Below are positions 12,401-24,804 of a DNA stretch of 64,000 nt, piece after piece. Made by a program: the position numbers and the translations under genes. The stretch is from Amphibalanus amphitrite (taxonomy: Eukaryota; Arthropoda; Thecostraca; Balanomorpha; Balanidae), in contig NW_024881831.1 of the NCBI RefSeq assembly GCF_019059575.1, positions 1 through 64,000 of the forward strand, given 5' to 3'. How positions within the stretch are numbered: position 1 is the stretch's first letter; each line of letters starts with the position of its first letter. The notes beneath the pieces are model-generated. The model worked only from the letters and a program-made list of their open reading frames with translations. It was not told the DNA's origin and ran no database searches.

Positions 12401-13480
12401 GTGCCGCTCGGTTCCCAATGGTGGTAACCGTAATGCGCCGAATGCTCCTTGCTGATCAACCGGATAGTTGTTGTTCTGGCATCGATGCTCAGATGTTTAA
12501 TTTGTCGTCCAGCTTCGCCTGTTACCGGCTAGGTTGCTGATTATGTATCCGGCATGTCCCTGTTCCTGTCCTGTTAACCGAACCACTACAATCGTGTCCA
12601 GTGTCCCTGTTCGCATCCTGGCGCTGGTTCCGCGTTCACCCCGCTGCTGGACGCCGGTGCTCCACGTCTCCCTGTCCTCTGTCTCCTGTTCTTATAGACT
12701 CTGACCGCCTCTCCCACCGTCCGCAGGTATGTACGCCTTCACGCCTTTGCTGGACGCTGGAGTCCGCTGTATGACGTCCCCTGTCCCGTGTTCTCTGTGT
12801 CCCTGTTCATGTAGACTGATCCTTCCCCCCGTCCGCAGGTACGCCTTCACACCTCTGCTGGACGCTGGGGACGAGGACGAAGAAGACGAACTGTTCAGGT
12901 CGGACGCCTACCACGACCTCAAGATGCGCTCCCGAGGACAGAGCTCGCCGGGCGACTCGCACAACCGGCGCTCGCGCAACAACTCGGACGACGACCTCAA
13001 GTGAGTGGCGTGGAGCGTGGAAAGACGAAGTTCGAATTTTTCGTTTTATCTATGGTAGCTACACTAGTCGGAGGACTGAGGAGTGAGTGTAAGATGGTCT
13101 CCATGTTATTTGTGGATGGTCGCTCGTCATTGTGCTGTGACTTCTTAAATGACCTATGTAGTCTTCCAACCATTTCTCGATCGATCTGGTTAAAATGCAA
13201 GGATATACAACACCAAATCATCATCATCATCGAAATGCGAGGATCTAGTTAACACGCAGTGAGACGAGCGCTGTATCCGCCATCCAGCTACTCCCGTCGC
13301 TCACCGATGTTAGATACACCCACCGGACTATCACCCCTCCGCGTTTCTAACGCTCCATCCGGTCTCGCTCACAGGTGGGTCGAGGACAACATCCCCGCCT
13401 CCATGGAGCCCGCCCTGCCCGCCATGGACTCAGACGAGGAGGTGATGCAGGCCAAGTTCGAAATCAGTAAGATGCAGTGA
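6431..13480 (+). CDS. TMEM87: TMEM87A/B-type GOLD-domain seven-pass membrane protein
   Basis: Twelve exons join to 622 codons with consistent phases: 6431-6541, 6762-6914, 7282-7419, 7608-7694, 8664-8846, 9906-10106, 10754-10888, 11241-11389, 11701-11919, 12140-12364, 12839-13000, 13375-13480. Residues 1-24 are a signal peptide ([19 protein letters not shown]). The luminal GOLD-like region contains [10 protein letters not shown] and [16 protein letters not shown]. The membrane core is highly conserved: [55 protein letters not shown] and [17 protein letters not shown]. The acidic cytosolic tail ([34 protein letters not shown]) matches vertebrate TMEM87 proteins. The family acts in the Golgi and in endosome-to-Golgi retrieval; a mechanosensitive channel role has also been reported for TMEM87A. 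Odd points: exon 5 is a Gly/Asp/Ala/Gln-rich insert, and introns 6 and 10 carry copies of the next exon's start. A single gene stands for both vertebrate paralogues. Confidence 0.95.
10343..10385 (+). repeat. (TGTCC)n pentamer repeat
   Basis: CTGTCC/TGTCC units repeated about six times inside TMEM87 intron 6, just upstream of the exon-7 copies. Confidence 0.8.
10469..10704 (+). repeat. Three tandem copies of the start of TMEM87 exon 7
   Basis: Copies at 10469-10524, 10573-10619 and 10649-10704 repeat the first 50-56 bases of exon 7 (10754 onward; TTTTACTCGGTGATGTGCGC). The first and third are each preceded by CAG. The unit also includes intron sequence (GGCGGTGACTGGTGCCCG) and recurs every 76-105 bases. 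The third copy is followed by GTATGT, so 10649-10702 has plausible splice sites on both sides and is 54 bases (18 codons), in phase. Confidence 0.9.
12631..12765 (+). repeat. Two decayed copies of the start of TMEM87 exon 11
   Basis: GCGTTCACCCCGCTGCTGGA (12632) and ACGCCTTCACGCCTTTGCTG (12733) repeat the start of exon 11 (ACGCCTTCACACCTCTGCTG at 12841) at about 103-110 base spacing. The second copy is also preceded by CCGCAG. Nearby intron text (CCTGTTC.TGTAGACT) is repeated too. Confidence 0.85.
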
Positions 13481-15609
13481 TCCCCCGCGTGTGCCGGCCG
13501 CTCGCATTAACCCACCAGGCGGGGGCCGGCTGCAGTAATTGTGCTGTATATTCTTCCTCTGCGGTGAAGAGGGTTGAGCGCACGGAAGTGAGGTGCGTGC
13601 GAGGGTCCGAGTGGGCTGTGCGGGCGGTGGTTAGGTCGGGTAAGGGAGAGAGACGTACTGCCGGTGTTGAATGGGGTGTCCTTCCCGAACGGGTTGGAAA
13701 GATGGAGAGCTCCTTTGGAGTGTCGCCCCATATGAGGCGTTTCCTTCAGTGCCGTCTTATATGAGACTTATGGGACGAGAGACTTCGTGAGGCACGGGGC
13801 AGTGTGGAGGGAGATACTGGATTTTCCAAATGGGACAGCGAAGCCCGGAGGGTCAGCGACACTGAACGATATGCTTTGAGCACGGGACCCACACCACCAG
13901 GCTGTCTGTGTAAGACATCGGCACGGTCCTTACGGAACCATTACGGACGGTCAGTGACAGTGGATGATATGGCTGGAGCGCCGGACGATCCGCATGAGAC
14001 ACGGGACTTCGAATGAGACACCGGACTGTCACTATGAGATATCGGTACGCTCCTTATGGAATAAGAGAGGGTCAGTGACACGGACAATATGTTTGGGACA
14101 CCTGACGGCCCGTATGAGGCATTTGACGGTCCATATGGGACACTGACTGTCCGGGTGAGACATCGGACGTCGATATCAAACGTTTGACGGTCCGTACGTG
14201 AGCTCGGACGATCTATTTTGGACAGCGAACGATCGATGATAGCCAATGAGGCTCTGGACATGACGATCGTGACGTGGGACGAATTTCGAGGGCGTGACGT
14301 TGATTTTCATCTGCGTTGTATGTGTTGTGACGTTATTATTTAATTGCTGCTGCACTGGTGTATATTGGTATGGCAATGTTATCTTCGTATCAAGTGTTTG
14401 TTGCTTTCAGGAGAGGTGCGTTTGAGAATATGCTAATGCTATCTGGACGCTTTCCCTCAGGCTTTGTGGAAAATTGCGTTTGGGTTGCTAGATTCGTGAA
14501 ACATTTTATTAATGTTCAAGATAGCTGTTCGTTTGACACAATATAATAATCTTATATATTCTGGTATTTGTCACGTGATCGATATTCTACTGAGTGCTCT
14601 CTACTCAGCTTTATCACACTGGCTGCTGATTGCGGGACCTGGCTCGCTGAAATTCTTATAAGTTTGTCTTCAAAATGATCCGCGATGAAAGGAGTAAGGA
14701 CATCATTTTTTCTGCCTACCTGAGACCAATCGTAAAGTACGAATCTCTTATGTCGAGCGTTGGGATGATAGTTTTACATCGCGCACTGTCTCGGGCCATT
14801 AGTTTTGCACAGCTGAATACTCTCGCCTGGATCGACCTCAGTACTGTTAAATATCTCTCACTTTCGCCCAGCGCTGGACCGATGGTTATGCACCGTCCAA
14901 TATCAGGCCTTCATATCTTATGGGGCAGATGATTTTCTTCCATTCACCGAAATGTCTAGCATTTTTTTATGCATCAGAGTCCTGCTCGTCGGATCTGGAG
15001 TTGGACTGTTCGCGTTTCAACACAGGCTTCGTAAGTCGTTTAGATAATGACTCAATGTATTATAATAACGTGGTCTCCAGCTGTGCTCCTCGAACTTATT
15101 TAGAAGGCGGAAGTCATGTGACAAATAACCTTGCCTAACGTATTTATAAAAAAAAAACTGAACTTGTTTTCTGAGGCCAATTCAGAGTAAATGCTACTGG
15201 AGGCAAAATTACTCTGCCACTTATCCCAATATTTTAAAACAATTTTTTATATAAAATATCCACATGCCTTCATGGCCCGTGATTGGCAGGACTTATCTCC
15301 GGACTCGTGTTCGTGCAGTGTTCCACCCCCCTCCGTCCCCGTTACCAATGTCCGCGCGGCGCTCGATCTCTGCCGCGCCGGCTCCGGGCCGGTATTTTTC
15401 CGGCGTGCGGCCGGCACAGTCCAGGGGCCGGGCGGCGCCGATTGGCCGCCTGGGGCGGTGACCTCGCGTGACCCGCGCCCGGGGCGCGGTCGGAGCGCGC
15501 TGCAGTCTGCGGCCGAGCCCGGCGCCGGGCGGTGGACGGGTGACGGAGAGGCGCGTGGAGCACAGCCGTCCGGTCTGAGCGTCACTCCGCCGGCCACCAG
15601 TCAGTCGTC
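13481..15609. other. Intergenic between TMEM87 and the lectin-SPH gene
   Basis: TMEM87 3'UTR, then a degenerate minisatellite (13760-14240), then about 1 kb with nothing recognised. 15340-15600 is strongly GC/CpG rich and directly precedes the next start codon, so it is the likely promoter and 5'UTR of the lectin-SPH gene. Confidence 0.6.
13760..14240 (+). repeat. Degenerate minisatellite
   Basis: About a dozen diverged units of the form (T/G)ATGAGACA.(T/C)GGAC...GGTC..TG (for example GGTCCATATGGGACACTGAC and GGTCCGTACGTGAGCTCGGA). In one minus frame it reads as repeated YGPS motifs, which is a repeat effect and not a protein. Confidence 0.6.
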
Positions 15610-18600
15610 ATGGCGGTCAAAGGTAAGAAAATGAGTTGATCAGCCTTTGGTTTACAGTATTCTTGCCTCGACTTGGTGTGTCTAGGCTGATAGTGCAATC
15701 ATTTTTATCCAAATCGTAACTGATTATGCTTCGCTCGCTGTTTTACTATTTCATGTAAATTGCAAGATTGAAACCGCGCCACCGGCTAGCTTCTTGCTGC
15801 ACCGAGTCAGATTTCTTTTTCAATTTGGCTTGGCGGATTCATCTGTCCCGTTTGAAACGGGCAATTAGAGAACGAGTTCAATAGACAGAAGCGTGAAGCT
15901 CTTGGGTCACTACCAAGTGATCCAAACATTAGCCGTCCAGTTTGTTAGTCTGTAATTAACTATCGTAGGTTCAGAATTATTGTGATGGATTGGATTGTTC
16001 TTTTCGCATTATCGACATCTCTGGTACAGCTGTAACCAGGTGACTTTGTCTCCAATGACCGTGTGATGTGCTCATCACCGTCGCTGACCTGTCCGGACGC
16101 GCACTCCGTTTCAGCGCCCGCGATAGCCGTGCTGCTCTGCGCGTCGCTGGCAGCGGGGTTCATACCGCCGCACCTGCGGCCGCCACTGTTCCCGCTGCCT
16201 GTGCCGGCTCCGTCCGTCGAGGCGCGTCCTCAGAAACACTTTACTGGCTCTGTGTGTCCGCCAGAGACGACGTGCGTCCGCCCGCAAGACTGTTCGCGTA
16301 AGTACGGGAGACTGCTCCGCGCAAAACTGGCTCATTTGCGAAATTCTATTTCGCTCGGCTTTGCTCCTTAAAATTTTCTTATTTTTTTCAGTCGTTCTTC
16401 GTCGCTCAAGTGTCTTCATTGAACATCGCATGACTGACTTTGCGGCATTGATTATTAATTTTTGGAACTTCCAAATGGCAGATGTGTGCAAGAGCCTGGT
16501 GCCCATGCGCATGAAGCTCTTGACAGTTCCGGTGTGAGCTGGTATTGGGTGGTCACGGCACGTTTCTCTCAGTATGTGGTCTGAGCGGTGTCGCTGACCT
16601 CACGTCCTCCCCTTTCCCTGTCCGCAGGTCAGTGCCGGCCCGGCTGGGATTCGTTCGGTCTCGGCAGCTGCTACTGGGTGCCTCCGGCCGAGGCAGCCGC
16701 CCAGACGGCCGCACAGACCGCCTGTGCCGCCCTCGGCGCCCATCTGCCCGTTATTGAGAACGCAGACGAGCTGTCGCGGCTGCTGGTGTTCGGCGCTCAG
16801 TGGACGAACGCCACCTGGGACGCGCAGCGCTCCTCGTGGGTGTGGTCGGGCACCAGGCGCCCGGTGCAGTTCTCGGCTCTGGGCACCGCGCGGCCCGCCG
16901 ATGGTAGGTGAACGGCGAGGGTGACAGTTTTTGAACATCGCAAAAAAATGAACTTAATTCTTTCTTGGTGTTGGTGATATGTTTTCTGGCATAGTACAGC
17001 TGTTAGTTCATTACGCAGCGGCTAGTCTTAAGTTGGAGCAACCTCAGGTCTGCAGCGTTGTGGAAAATGCAACTAGGCATGTTCGATCGTTTCGTTCTGC
17101 CCGGATCTGGCCGCTACATCGATTATGCTTCTCATGTTTGATAGTTGGCTGGCTGCCTGTTATTTATCGTCACCGACTGCAACTGCTGACGATCCCCCTG
17201 CCGGCAGGCTCTGCGACCGTCGCCTGCCTGGTGGCTGATCCGGGACCGCCGGCCTTCTTCATACCCACGGACTGCACCGGGACGGCCCTCTACATCTGCG
17301 AAACGGGTCAGTATCTAACTATTACACCCGCCGTTCGCCCGTGGACCCCCGGGCTCTCGGTGGCTCGGCGGCTAATGCTCCCCCCCCCCCCACACACACA
17401 GTCAGTGTCCCAGTGTTTCCTTAATGCCCGTTGGTCCGATGCCAATCTCGCTCAATGCATTTTCCTTCAAATTATTGACTATTGTCTGTGCTCTCTCCCG
17501 GTGATTGGACCCTCTGTTGCCCGTCGGCAGTCGCCCTCATTGTGCCCAGGTGCCTCCGCTTAACATATTGCTCGCTCGCCCTTCTCAAATCTCCGCCTCC
17601 CGCTGGTGCCTTGGTTGCCTGTAACTCTTGCTCCACCTCTATCGACAGGAAGCCCCAGCGTCTCTTCGTGCGCCGGACAGAGTGGTCGCATCTGCTGTGC
17701 AGTCAGCGCTGATCATTACGGAGGTAGGCCGGGCGCACAGACTGGGTGCATTGGGTGGTAGGAAAGCCTGGAATACGGTATCCAGCTGCACTTAAAACCT
17801 GTGGCCGAACAATTTCGGAGATATTGGTTATGTGAAACTTGCTCCATCTTGTTTCCCACTTGTCTGGTTCCTAGAAACACAACATACACTGCTGCCGCAT
17901 CAGTAATCTAACGTGTTACTGTGCTATCTGTTACGATAGGCCAATTGTCATTGACTAGTTAGCGCATTCATTTGATGTGTAGTATTTGATCAGTCACTGA
18001 AGCCTTCAGGTCTTTCGCTTGGGCTAAGACTGCCAGTGTTCTGGTCGTCACTGTCTGTTGACGCACTATGTGCGGTGTCTGCTGTTTTTGACCGTGCGCC
18101 TCTGTCCCTCCCCAGAGCCGTGCTACATCGACGAGCAGGGGACACGCTGCGAACAGCGGATCCGCGAAGGTTACTTTCCGCTGGGCGAGAGCCTGGTGCG
18201 GCCCACGGAGGGCACGGACGAAGGACAGCTCTCCTGGGCGGAGGCGCGTGCGCTGTGCCGCGCGGACGGTGGCGACTTGCTGGTGATCGACGACATCCAG
18301 GTATGGAGGTTTGAGAAAAACCTACCTTTGGGAAGAATCAACGCTCCGTGGATTGTCCTGTAGAGTGGTTGGGACCTATCTGCCGGGGATAATCTTGGGC
18401 TAGAGGACCTGCCGCCGTAAAGTTCGCCACAGAGGATCTGCCCTCCGCAAGTAGCCAGGAGTGGTGCAAAGTACAGAAAGGGAACTGTCTGCTCTAAGGG
18501 TCACGGCAAAATGCGTAACAGTACAGATTGCCGAAGGTATTTGGTTTTTGAGAAGTGTTCTGTTGGACTCACCTGATAGATTATGATTCAAATTATATTT

Positions 18601-21600
18601 GAAACCCTTCGCTGTGTAGTACTGACCGGTGGCGACTTTTGTGCTTTTCTTCAGATGGACGAGAGAATTCGCAGCATGCTGAGCGAGCTGGCGCCGCTCG
18701 GAGCCACAGAGTTTTACATCGGCCTGAGCTCTGACGCCGCTGGAGCCTTCAGCTACGTCAACGGCACGGCGGCCGCGGCCGGCAGCGCCTACCTCAATTT
18801 CGCCACGGCTGCGGACGCCGCGCGGCCCAACTCGTGCGCGTTCTACTCGGGCCGGGCCTGGGCCTCTGGTGACTGCAGCGTGGCGCGCGACTTTGTTTGC
18901 CACATCCGTCGCGTGCGCCACAGCCTGCGGCAGGAGCCGCGGCGGCCGCGCTGCGGCGTCCGACACCCGCGCGGTGTGCTGGGCAAGAGCAGCGCACGGT
19001 TCGCCCCGCCGCCGCTGCCGCTGCCGCTGCCGCAGATACCACCGCCGCCGGGGGGAGACGACCGGCGCGGAGCTGCGCAGTTCGGGGAGATTACCTGGCA
19101 GGTTCGTTTACCTCGCTCTGGATCCTCGGATCACTAAACTGATTGCAGAGCAACAAACCTAGCCTTCGAAGAGCCTTGAATGGCTAGCTGCAGTATGAGA
19201 GACGATTGCAAACACTGCTTATATTCTCAGTTTACGTAAACGCATCTACTTCCCTTATGTGCTTCGATTCAGCCCGAACCGATGCTCTTTCTCGAGCCCT
19301 TAGCGCCCCCTGACGGCACCCCTTCCTCGCCAGGCGGCCATCTGGATCCGGTCGGGTGCCAACGGACACGAGTTCGCCTGCAGTGGCGCCCTGGTGCACT
19401 CCAGCTGGGTGCTGACGGCAGCGCGCTGCGTGGCTGACACCGAGCCGGCGGACATCAAGGTGACGGTGGGAGACTGGAACCTGGACGAGACGCGCCCCGT
19501 CAGCCTGCCGCCCGTGGCGGTGGATGTGACGCGCATCCGAACCTCACCGGGTAAGTGACATGGTGGGGGGGGGGGGAGGGTTCCTTCTCGTCAGGGCCGG
19601 AGAGCGGGACTGGCCACAGCTGGTGTTAATGAGCGCCGTGTGTATCCCCGCGTTACTGTGTTGATTAGTGCCGCTCCTTGTTGGCTATCTGCTGCGCCTC
19701 CTAGCTTCACGCGAGTATATTGAACGATAGTGGTTAACACCTTAGTTTGTCTATAGGTCGGTATCATGTTAATAAGATAAACGGGCAACGGTTAACGCTT
19801 ACGGGACCGCGACAATAGCGCCAAACGCCGCTGTAGCTTCACGTTGGGAGCTATTTACTTCTACACCTTTTTACGCCCAATTTAGGCGGAAGTGCACACA
19901 TTTCATTAATAGTGCAGGTGATTTCGATGGTTCGGCATAGTGCCTTCATATATTGAATTGCGGCACGATGTTCGTCATTGTGCACCCCACTCCGTCATAG
20001 TGCAGTTAAAAGTGGCCCAGGTTCAGACATATTGGACTTAGTGCAAATAATAATTCGTCAGGTTAATTCAATTTCGACATACGGCATGTGCTTACGGCAA
20101 CGTTCAAATAAATCCAGCACGGTATAAATAAGCGATTATGTAAACAAATCTCACCTTCCTACGCAACTTAAGCCCTCAGCAAAGCTCTGGAGCTAATGAA
20201 GAATGTGGGATGTCACGTGAACGTGAAATGCGCTACACCTTTTTACGGCCAAATATAGAAATAGTGCACACAGTTCAGTATAATAGTGCAACCGATTTCG
20301 ACAGTTCGGCATAGTGCACCTCTAGTTCGGCCAAGTGCATGATATTCGGTAATAGTGCACACGTTTCAAATGAAGAGCAATCAATTCTGAAGATGGTGCG
20401 TTCAAATTCAATGAGCCGTAGGTTCAATTTCGTCATCGTGCACGGTTTCGTCATGTGGCCTGATAGTCGGCGTCCAGCAAAGCGATTTAGGCGATGTTCA
20501 AGTGAATTCGCTGCTGGATTGGGAAAATATTTTTGAAAGCCCCTATCTGCCTGTCAAGAGTAGCGTGAATCTTGGTCAAAAACCTGCTCAAATGCAGTTT
20601 CAGCTCTCAGGAATTAACTTATCATTAGTCTCGCTCTAAGAACTCGGTGACACGGTCGAGTGGCGGTCACGTGGCATTCAGGGCTTCTGAATCGGGTGCA
20701 TAACTTCGTTGCTGGTTCAAGAAGATCAGAAATGCTATGGATTCTTGTTATCGCCTTTCAGCATCATGGCGAATTTGATTGAACAAAGCCGAAAAAATAT
20801 TGCTCATGCCGAATATATAAGCACCCGACGAATTATGTGCACTATGTCTTATATGATTGAAGCTAAGGCACCCAGATGAAACATTAAATACCCTAGATTG
20901 CATCCAGAGCAGTGCAGCTGGCTACTTGACTTTTTTGCGTTGCTGACTGACTACGAGTGTCATTGGAGGCTAAGGTAGCGTGAAATGTCAAATAAAAATT
21001 GTTATTACTTATTTATGCAATGCCGTGTTACTGAACAGTGCCTAAATTACATGCGGGACCCCGAAATTGAAACGATCTGACGAATAATGTGCGATATGTC
21101 TAATATGCCTGAACCTGGGTCACTTTAAACCTGCACTATGACGAAATGGCTGCAATATGGCGAATATCGTGCCGCGATTCAATATATCAATGCACTATGC
21201 CGTGCTGTCGAAATCGCCTGCACTATTTTTGAAATGTGTGCACTGCCGCCTAAATTGGGCCTTTTCATTACATTCATTAAAATCTCGTTAATTTTTATTA
21301 GCAGTAAAATTTCAATAATTTAGTAAAATTTCATTAGCAGCTTGTTTGAACGGCACCACGCTACACTTGATGAACAGCAAGAGCGTTGTCAAAAATATTT
21401 TCTAGATGGGGCACCGAATTCGCTTGAAGGTTAACTAAATTGCTTTGCGGTACGCCGAATACCAATGCATATGACGAAGTAATGCACTCTGGCGAAACTG
21501 AAATCGCAACTACTGAAAATGAATGCATTCTCTTTTAAATTGCTTGCACTGTTTCGGAGCCGTGTGCACTATTACTGAATTTCATGCACTCGGCCTAAGA

Positions 21601-24265
21601 AGCGGTGCACTATGCCGAACTGTCGAAATGGTTGCACTATTTCTGAACTGTGTGCACTATTTCTATATTTGGCCGTAAAAAGGTGTACATGGGAACTTCG
21701 CCGGGCTTGGGCGCCAAAACGCAGTTTACTTTCTCGATGTTTGTCAGTTTAAATTAACAGTTCTACGTTTTGAGAGATCTCATTTTGTGTTTTAGTGTTT
21801 AAAACATGGATCTATTGAGATTAACTGCACATTCATCTATTACTTTCGGTGTAGCGGAGCAGCGTTATTCATGCAACATGCATGAGAGGGAACGTTTGAA
21901 AGTATTGTTCCTGGTTCTGCAATGTGGACAATGGACATGCTTCGTTATCTGTGCTGTACTCCACCTCTGAAGTGATACTCTTCCCCGAACTTCTGTATGT
22001 TGCAGCTTCACACTGACTGACTACCCTTCTTCGCTTCGTTCCAGGCCGGGTGTCTCACGGTCCGTTCGGCCCGGTACTCGAGCCCGGCCGTTTGGCGATG
22101 CTGAGGATCACTCCGGAACTGGACGGCGATGAATACCCGCACGTGGGACCCGTGTGTCTGCCCGATACCAGTCTGCTGCAGGACGTCCACCAGCTCAGGT
22201 AACTAGACGATCAGCACCTCCCCACTGTGTCTGACTGCGGTCGTGCGGTGTCATCAGCCGCGACTTTTGGTATTGTGATCGTGAGCGCGCTGTGATGGAT
22301 TAAGTCGGCGGCACGTAGGAGGCATCGGTGTTAGACTGACGAAACCGTGTGGGCTTAAGTCGTCAGAAATATCTAGGTGCCCGCGATATGGACTAATGTA
22401 TGTGTGGTAATGTATCGGGATTACTGTATCGCTGGTTGTATGCGTCTTTGCTGTCTGATGCCGCTCTGCGTGCCTCCCCCATGACGCAGAGTTGTGAGCC
22501 TTCTGTCGCTCCCTGCCCTCAGGTGTGTGGTGACCGGCTGGCGGGGCGGACTGCAGCCGACCCACCAGCCGTGGAGGCAGCAGCCCAACCCCGACCTGCG
22601 GGACATTCTCAGGAAGTTTGAGACTGGTGTGCTGCGGCACGATCCGGACTGCCAGGACCTGGCCCACCACCTGAAACATCTCAAACAGGTGAGCTTGATA
22701 AGAGCATTACCAAAATACCGGTTTGGTGGGGGGGGGGGGGGGGGACTCTGCGGCTTACATGCTTAGCTTAGTGCTCGTGCTTCAGTGTATGGTGTAAAAC
22801 ACTTATGTTTTTAAGTACCCAAGATACGAGTACTGCCATACTGAAACTGACTTCAACACATGTCTACCGTTCTCAGCGTCCGCCGCAGCCGCCGCCGTTC
22901 GCGCCGCCGTTCCCGGGGCCGTACCCCTGGCCGCCGCGCCCCGTGCCGTTCTCTGTCGAGGGCCGCGACGCACTGGAGCCGCGTGACGGCTTCTCCTTCC
23001 GACCGCCGCCGTTCTTCGGAGCCCCGCCGCCCCCGCTGCCGCCGCCAGCCGCCTCTGATCAGCCCGAACTGTTCATCTGCCCGCGAGAGCCGCGCTGCAT
23101 CGTGAGTAAAACTGAACCGTGAACGCTGACGTGTAATGTATATCTGCAGCACATATGAACCGCGTGCTAGATATATCGAGAAATGTATGATCACTGTTTG
23201 ACATTCGGTCAAACGTATCCTGATGAACACATACATTAGCGTAAACACCGGATCCTTAAAAAGCACATGATAGTCTTCTCAACGTTTACATTCATACACG
23301 TATACTTGAGACAATTTGTGTGATTCCAGTTTCGAGGAGAGATTTGTTCGATTTAACTGCTCGATGTTTAATGCTATTTGAAATACATATTTCCCATTAG
23401 CCCCTCGCCTCGAATTTCCTGAGCAAGACGACTACGATTAAAAATAAGCACTTTCAATATCGTGTGAGAACGGAATGTTGAAATATTACGTTTTCACTGC
23501 CAGAATCAGCCTATCTGATATATTTCGGTCGGCGTATAGGTTTGTCAGTCGATAGGCGTTCTGACTTTGATATTCTGTTCGCAGCCGGACCAGGGGGCAC
23601 TGCTGGCCTGTGCGCTGCCGCCACCGCCGCCCCCGCCGCCTCTGCACCGCCCGCCGCTGCCGAGACCGCCGCCCTTCTTCCGCAGCGCCCAGAACGAGAC
23701 AGAAGGCGACACCGCTACCGCAGAAACCACTACATCCGTCCCCACCGGACCTGTGGACGCCTATGAGCAGCTTTCCAAGGGCTTCCGGCCGCCCGTCGAC
23801 AAGCAAACGGCTGCCAAACGCGCCAGGCGCAGTCCGGAGTCCGGTGGCGAGCCCTCGGCGCCCGTTGCAGCAGCCGCCGCCTCCGCCTCAGAGGGGGCAG
23901 CGGGGTCCGCCTCGGCCCAGGCACCCGTCGAGGGGCCGGGCGCAGGGTCCGCCCGGTCCGCTGCCCCGGAGGGAGACTCTGGCCGGACGGACGGCCGGGC
24001 TGCGTTCGTGCTCCCGCACAGTATCATCGGGGCGTTCCACTCGGCGCCTCCGCCGCTGGTGGGCGGGGGCCTGGGCGGCGGGCTGGGGCCGGACACTGAA
24101 CCGGCCGGTGAGCCCGCCACCGCCGGTAGTCGACACTACGACGCCTATGTGCTGGTCGGAGTGGCCAGCTCAGCCACCGACGGCTGCGTCACTGGACGAA
24201 TGGTGTTTGACGACATCATCCAGGAGTCTGAGTTCATCCAGCAGGTTGTGCATAGGGGCGGTTAG
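15610..24265 (+). CDS. Secreted double C-type lectin / inactive serine-protease homologue
   Basis: Twelve exons (15610-15622, 16115-16297, 16628-16903, 17208-17306, 17649-17723, 18116-18300, 18655-19101, 19334-19550, 22045-22198, 22523-22688, 22877-23101, 23585-24265) join in phase to 906 codons. Residues 1-19 are a signal peptide. CTLD1 is about 66-190 (CRPGWDSFGLGSCYWV...DCTGTALYICE). A cysteine knot at 191-215 (SSCAGQSGRICC) is clip-like. CTLD2 is about 216-360 (YIGLSSDAAGAFSYVNGT, PNSCAFYSGR, DFVCHI). A chymotrypsin-fold domain starts near 416 (FGEITWQAAIW, WVLTAARCV, GPVCLP, CVVTGWRG, DAYVLVGVASSATDGC). The catalytic residues are replaced: His by Arg457 (LTAARC), Asp by Arg514 (GRLAMLRI) and Ser by Gln683 (CIPDQGALLAC in place of CxGDSGGPLVC). 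It is therefore a non-catalytic homologue. Pro-rich (about 606-710) and Ala/Ser-rich (to about 865) insertions flank the dead serine site. CTLD plus protease fusions such as mosquito CLSP2 act in melanization immunity; a similar role here is inference. Confidence 0.88.
19857..21687. mobile_element. Composite foldback/MITE block in lectin-SPH intron 8
   Basis: Two interleaved inverted repeats. TACACCTTTTTACGCCCAAT (about 19862) pairs with a matching reverse copy ending near 21270 (CGCCTAAATTGGGC), and the match continues inward for about 250 bases. TACACCTTTTTACGGCC (20234) pairs with GGCCGTAAAAAGGTGTA (ending 21687). The order is L1-L2-R1-R2, as if one terminal-inverted-repeat element was duplicated or inserted beside a relative. 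The outer pair starts and ends in TA, compatible with a TA target duplication. The arms are full of the word (A)TAGTGCA. No transposase reading frame. Confidence 0.8.
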
Positions 24266-24804
24266 AGGGCGGGGTGGGGTTAGGACGCGGTGATGAGTCT
24301 TAGGACAAACTCATTGAAGGCTGGTTCCAGTAGCTTGGGCTCAATTGGCTGTAAATTGTATGCTAGAAGCCTGTTACAGGGTGTTACGAGAACAATATAT
24401 TTTATATGGAGCCAAGATATGCATTTTTATCCAGATTAGCGAGCTTGCTCTTCACACCGTTGCAGCTTGAAAGGCGTAATTGCGTTGGAATCCGATACAG
24501 TTTCGGCTTTGTGCGGTGGGGAAGGGCTAACGACGCTGACTGGGTCTGGCACAGTGGGCGGCAAACTGTTTACACCAACTCTGGGCAGTAGTCTGATTAT
24601 CCGCCGTGGGCCGTCTGAAATATGATCGGCTCAACCGCCTGTAGAGAGTCTGGAATTTCCTCTTACTATTTTTAACGTCAAATGTTTTTCCATCTGAATC
24701 CAATAATTGACCCAGTGGGCAGTGATGATCGATATGTTTAGCATTTTGGTCCCCCGCGGTATTTACATCAAAAATGGCAGCCAGTACCGGCTTCACCTGT
24801 CACG
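24266..24804. other. Downstream flank of the lectin-SPH gene
   Basis: Probable 3'UTR followed by unremarkable sequence. No gene, poly(A) hexamer or RNA seen. CCCCCGCGGTATTTA at 24752 recurs at 27055. Confidence 0.5.
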
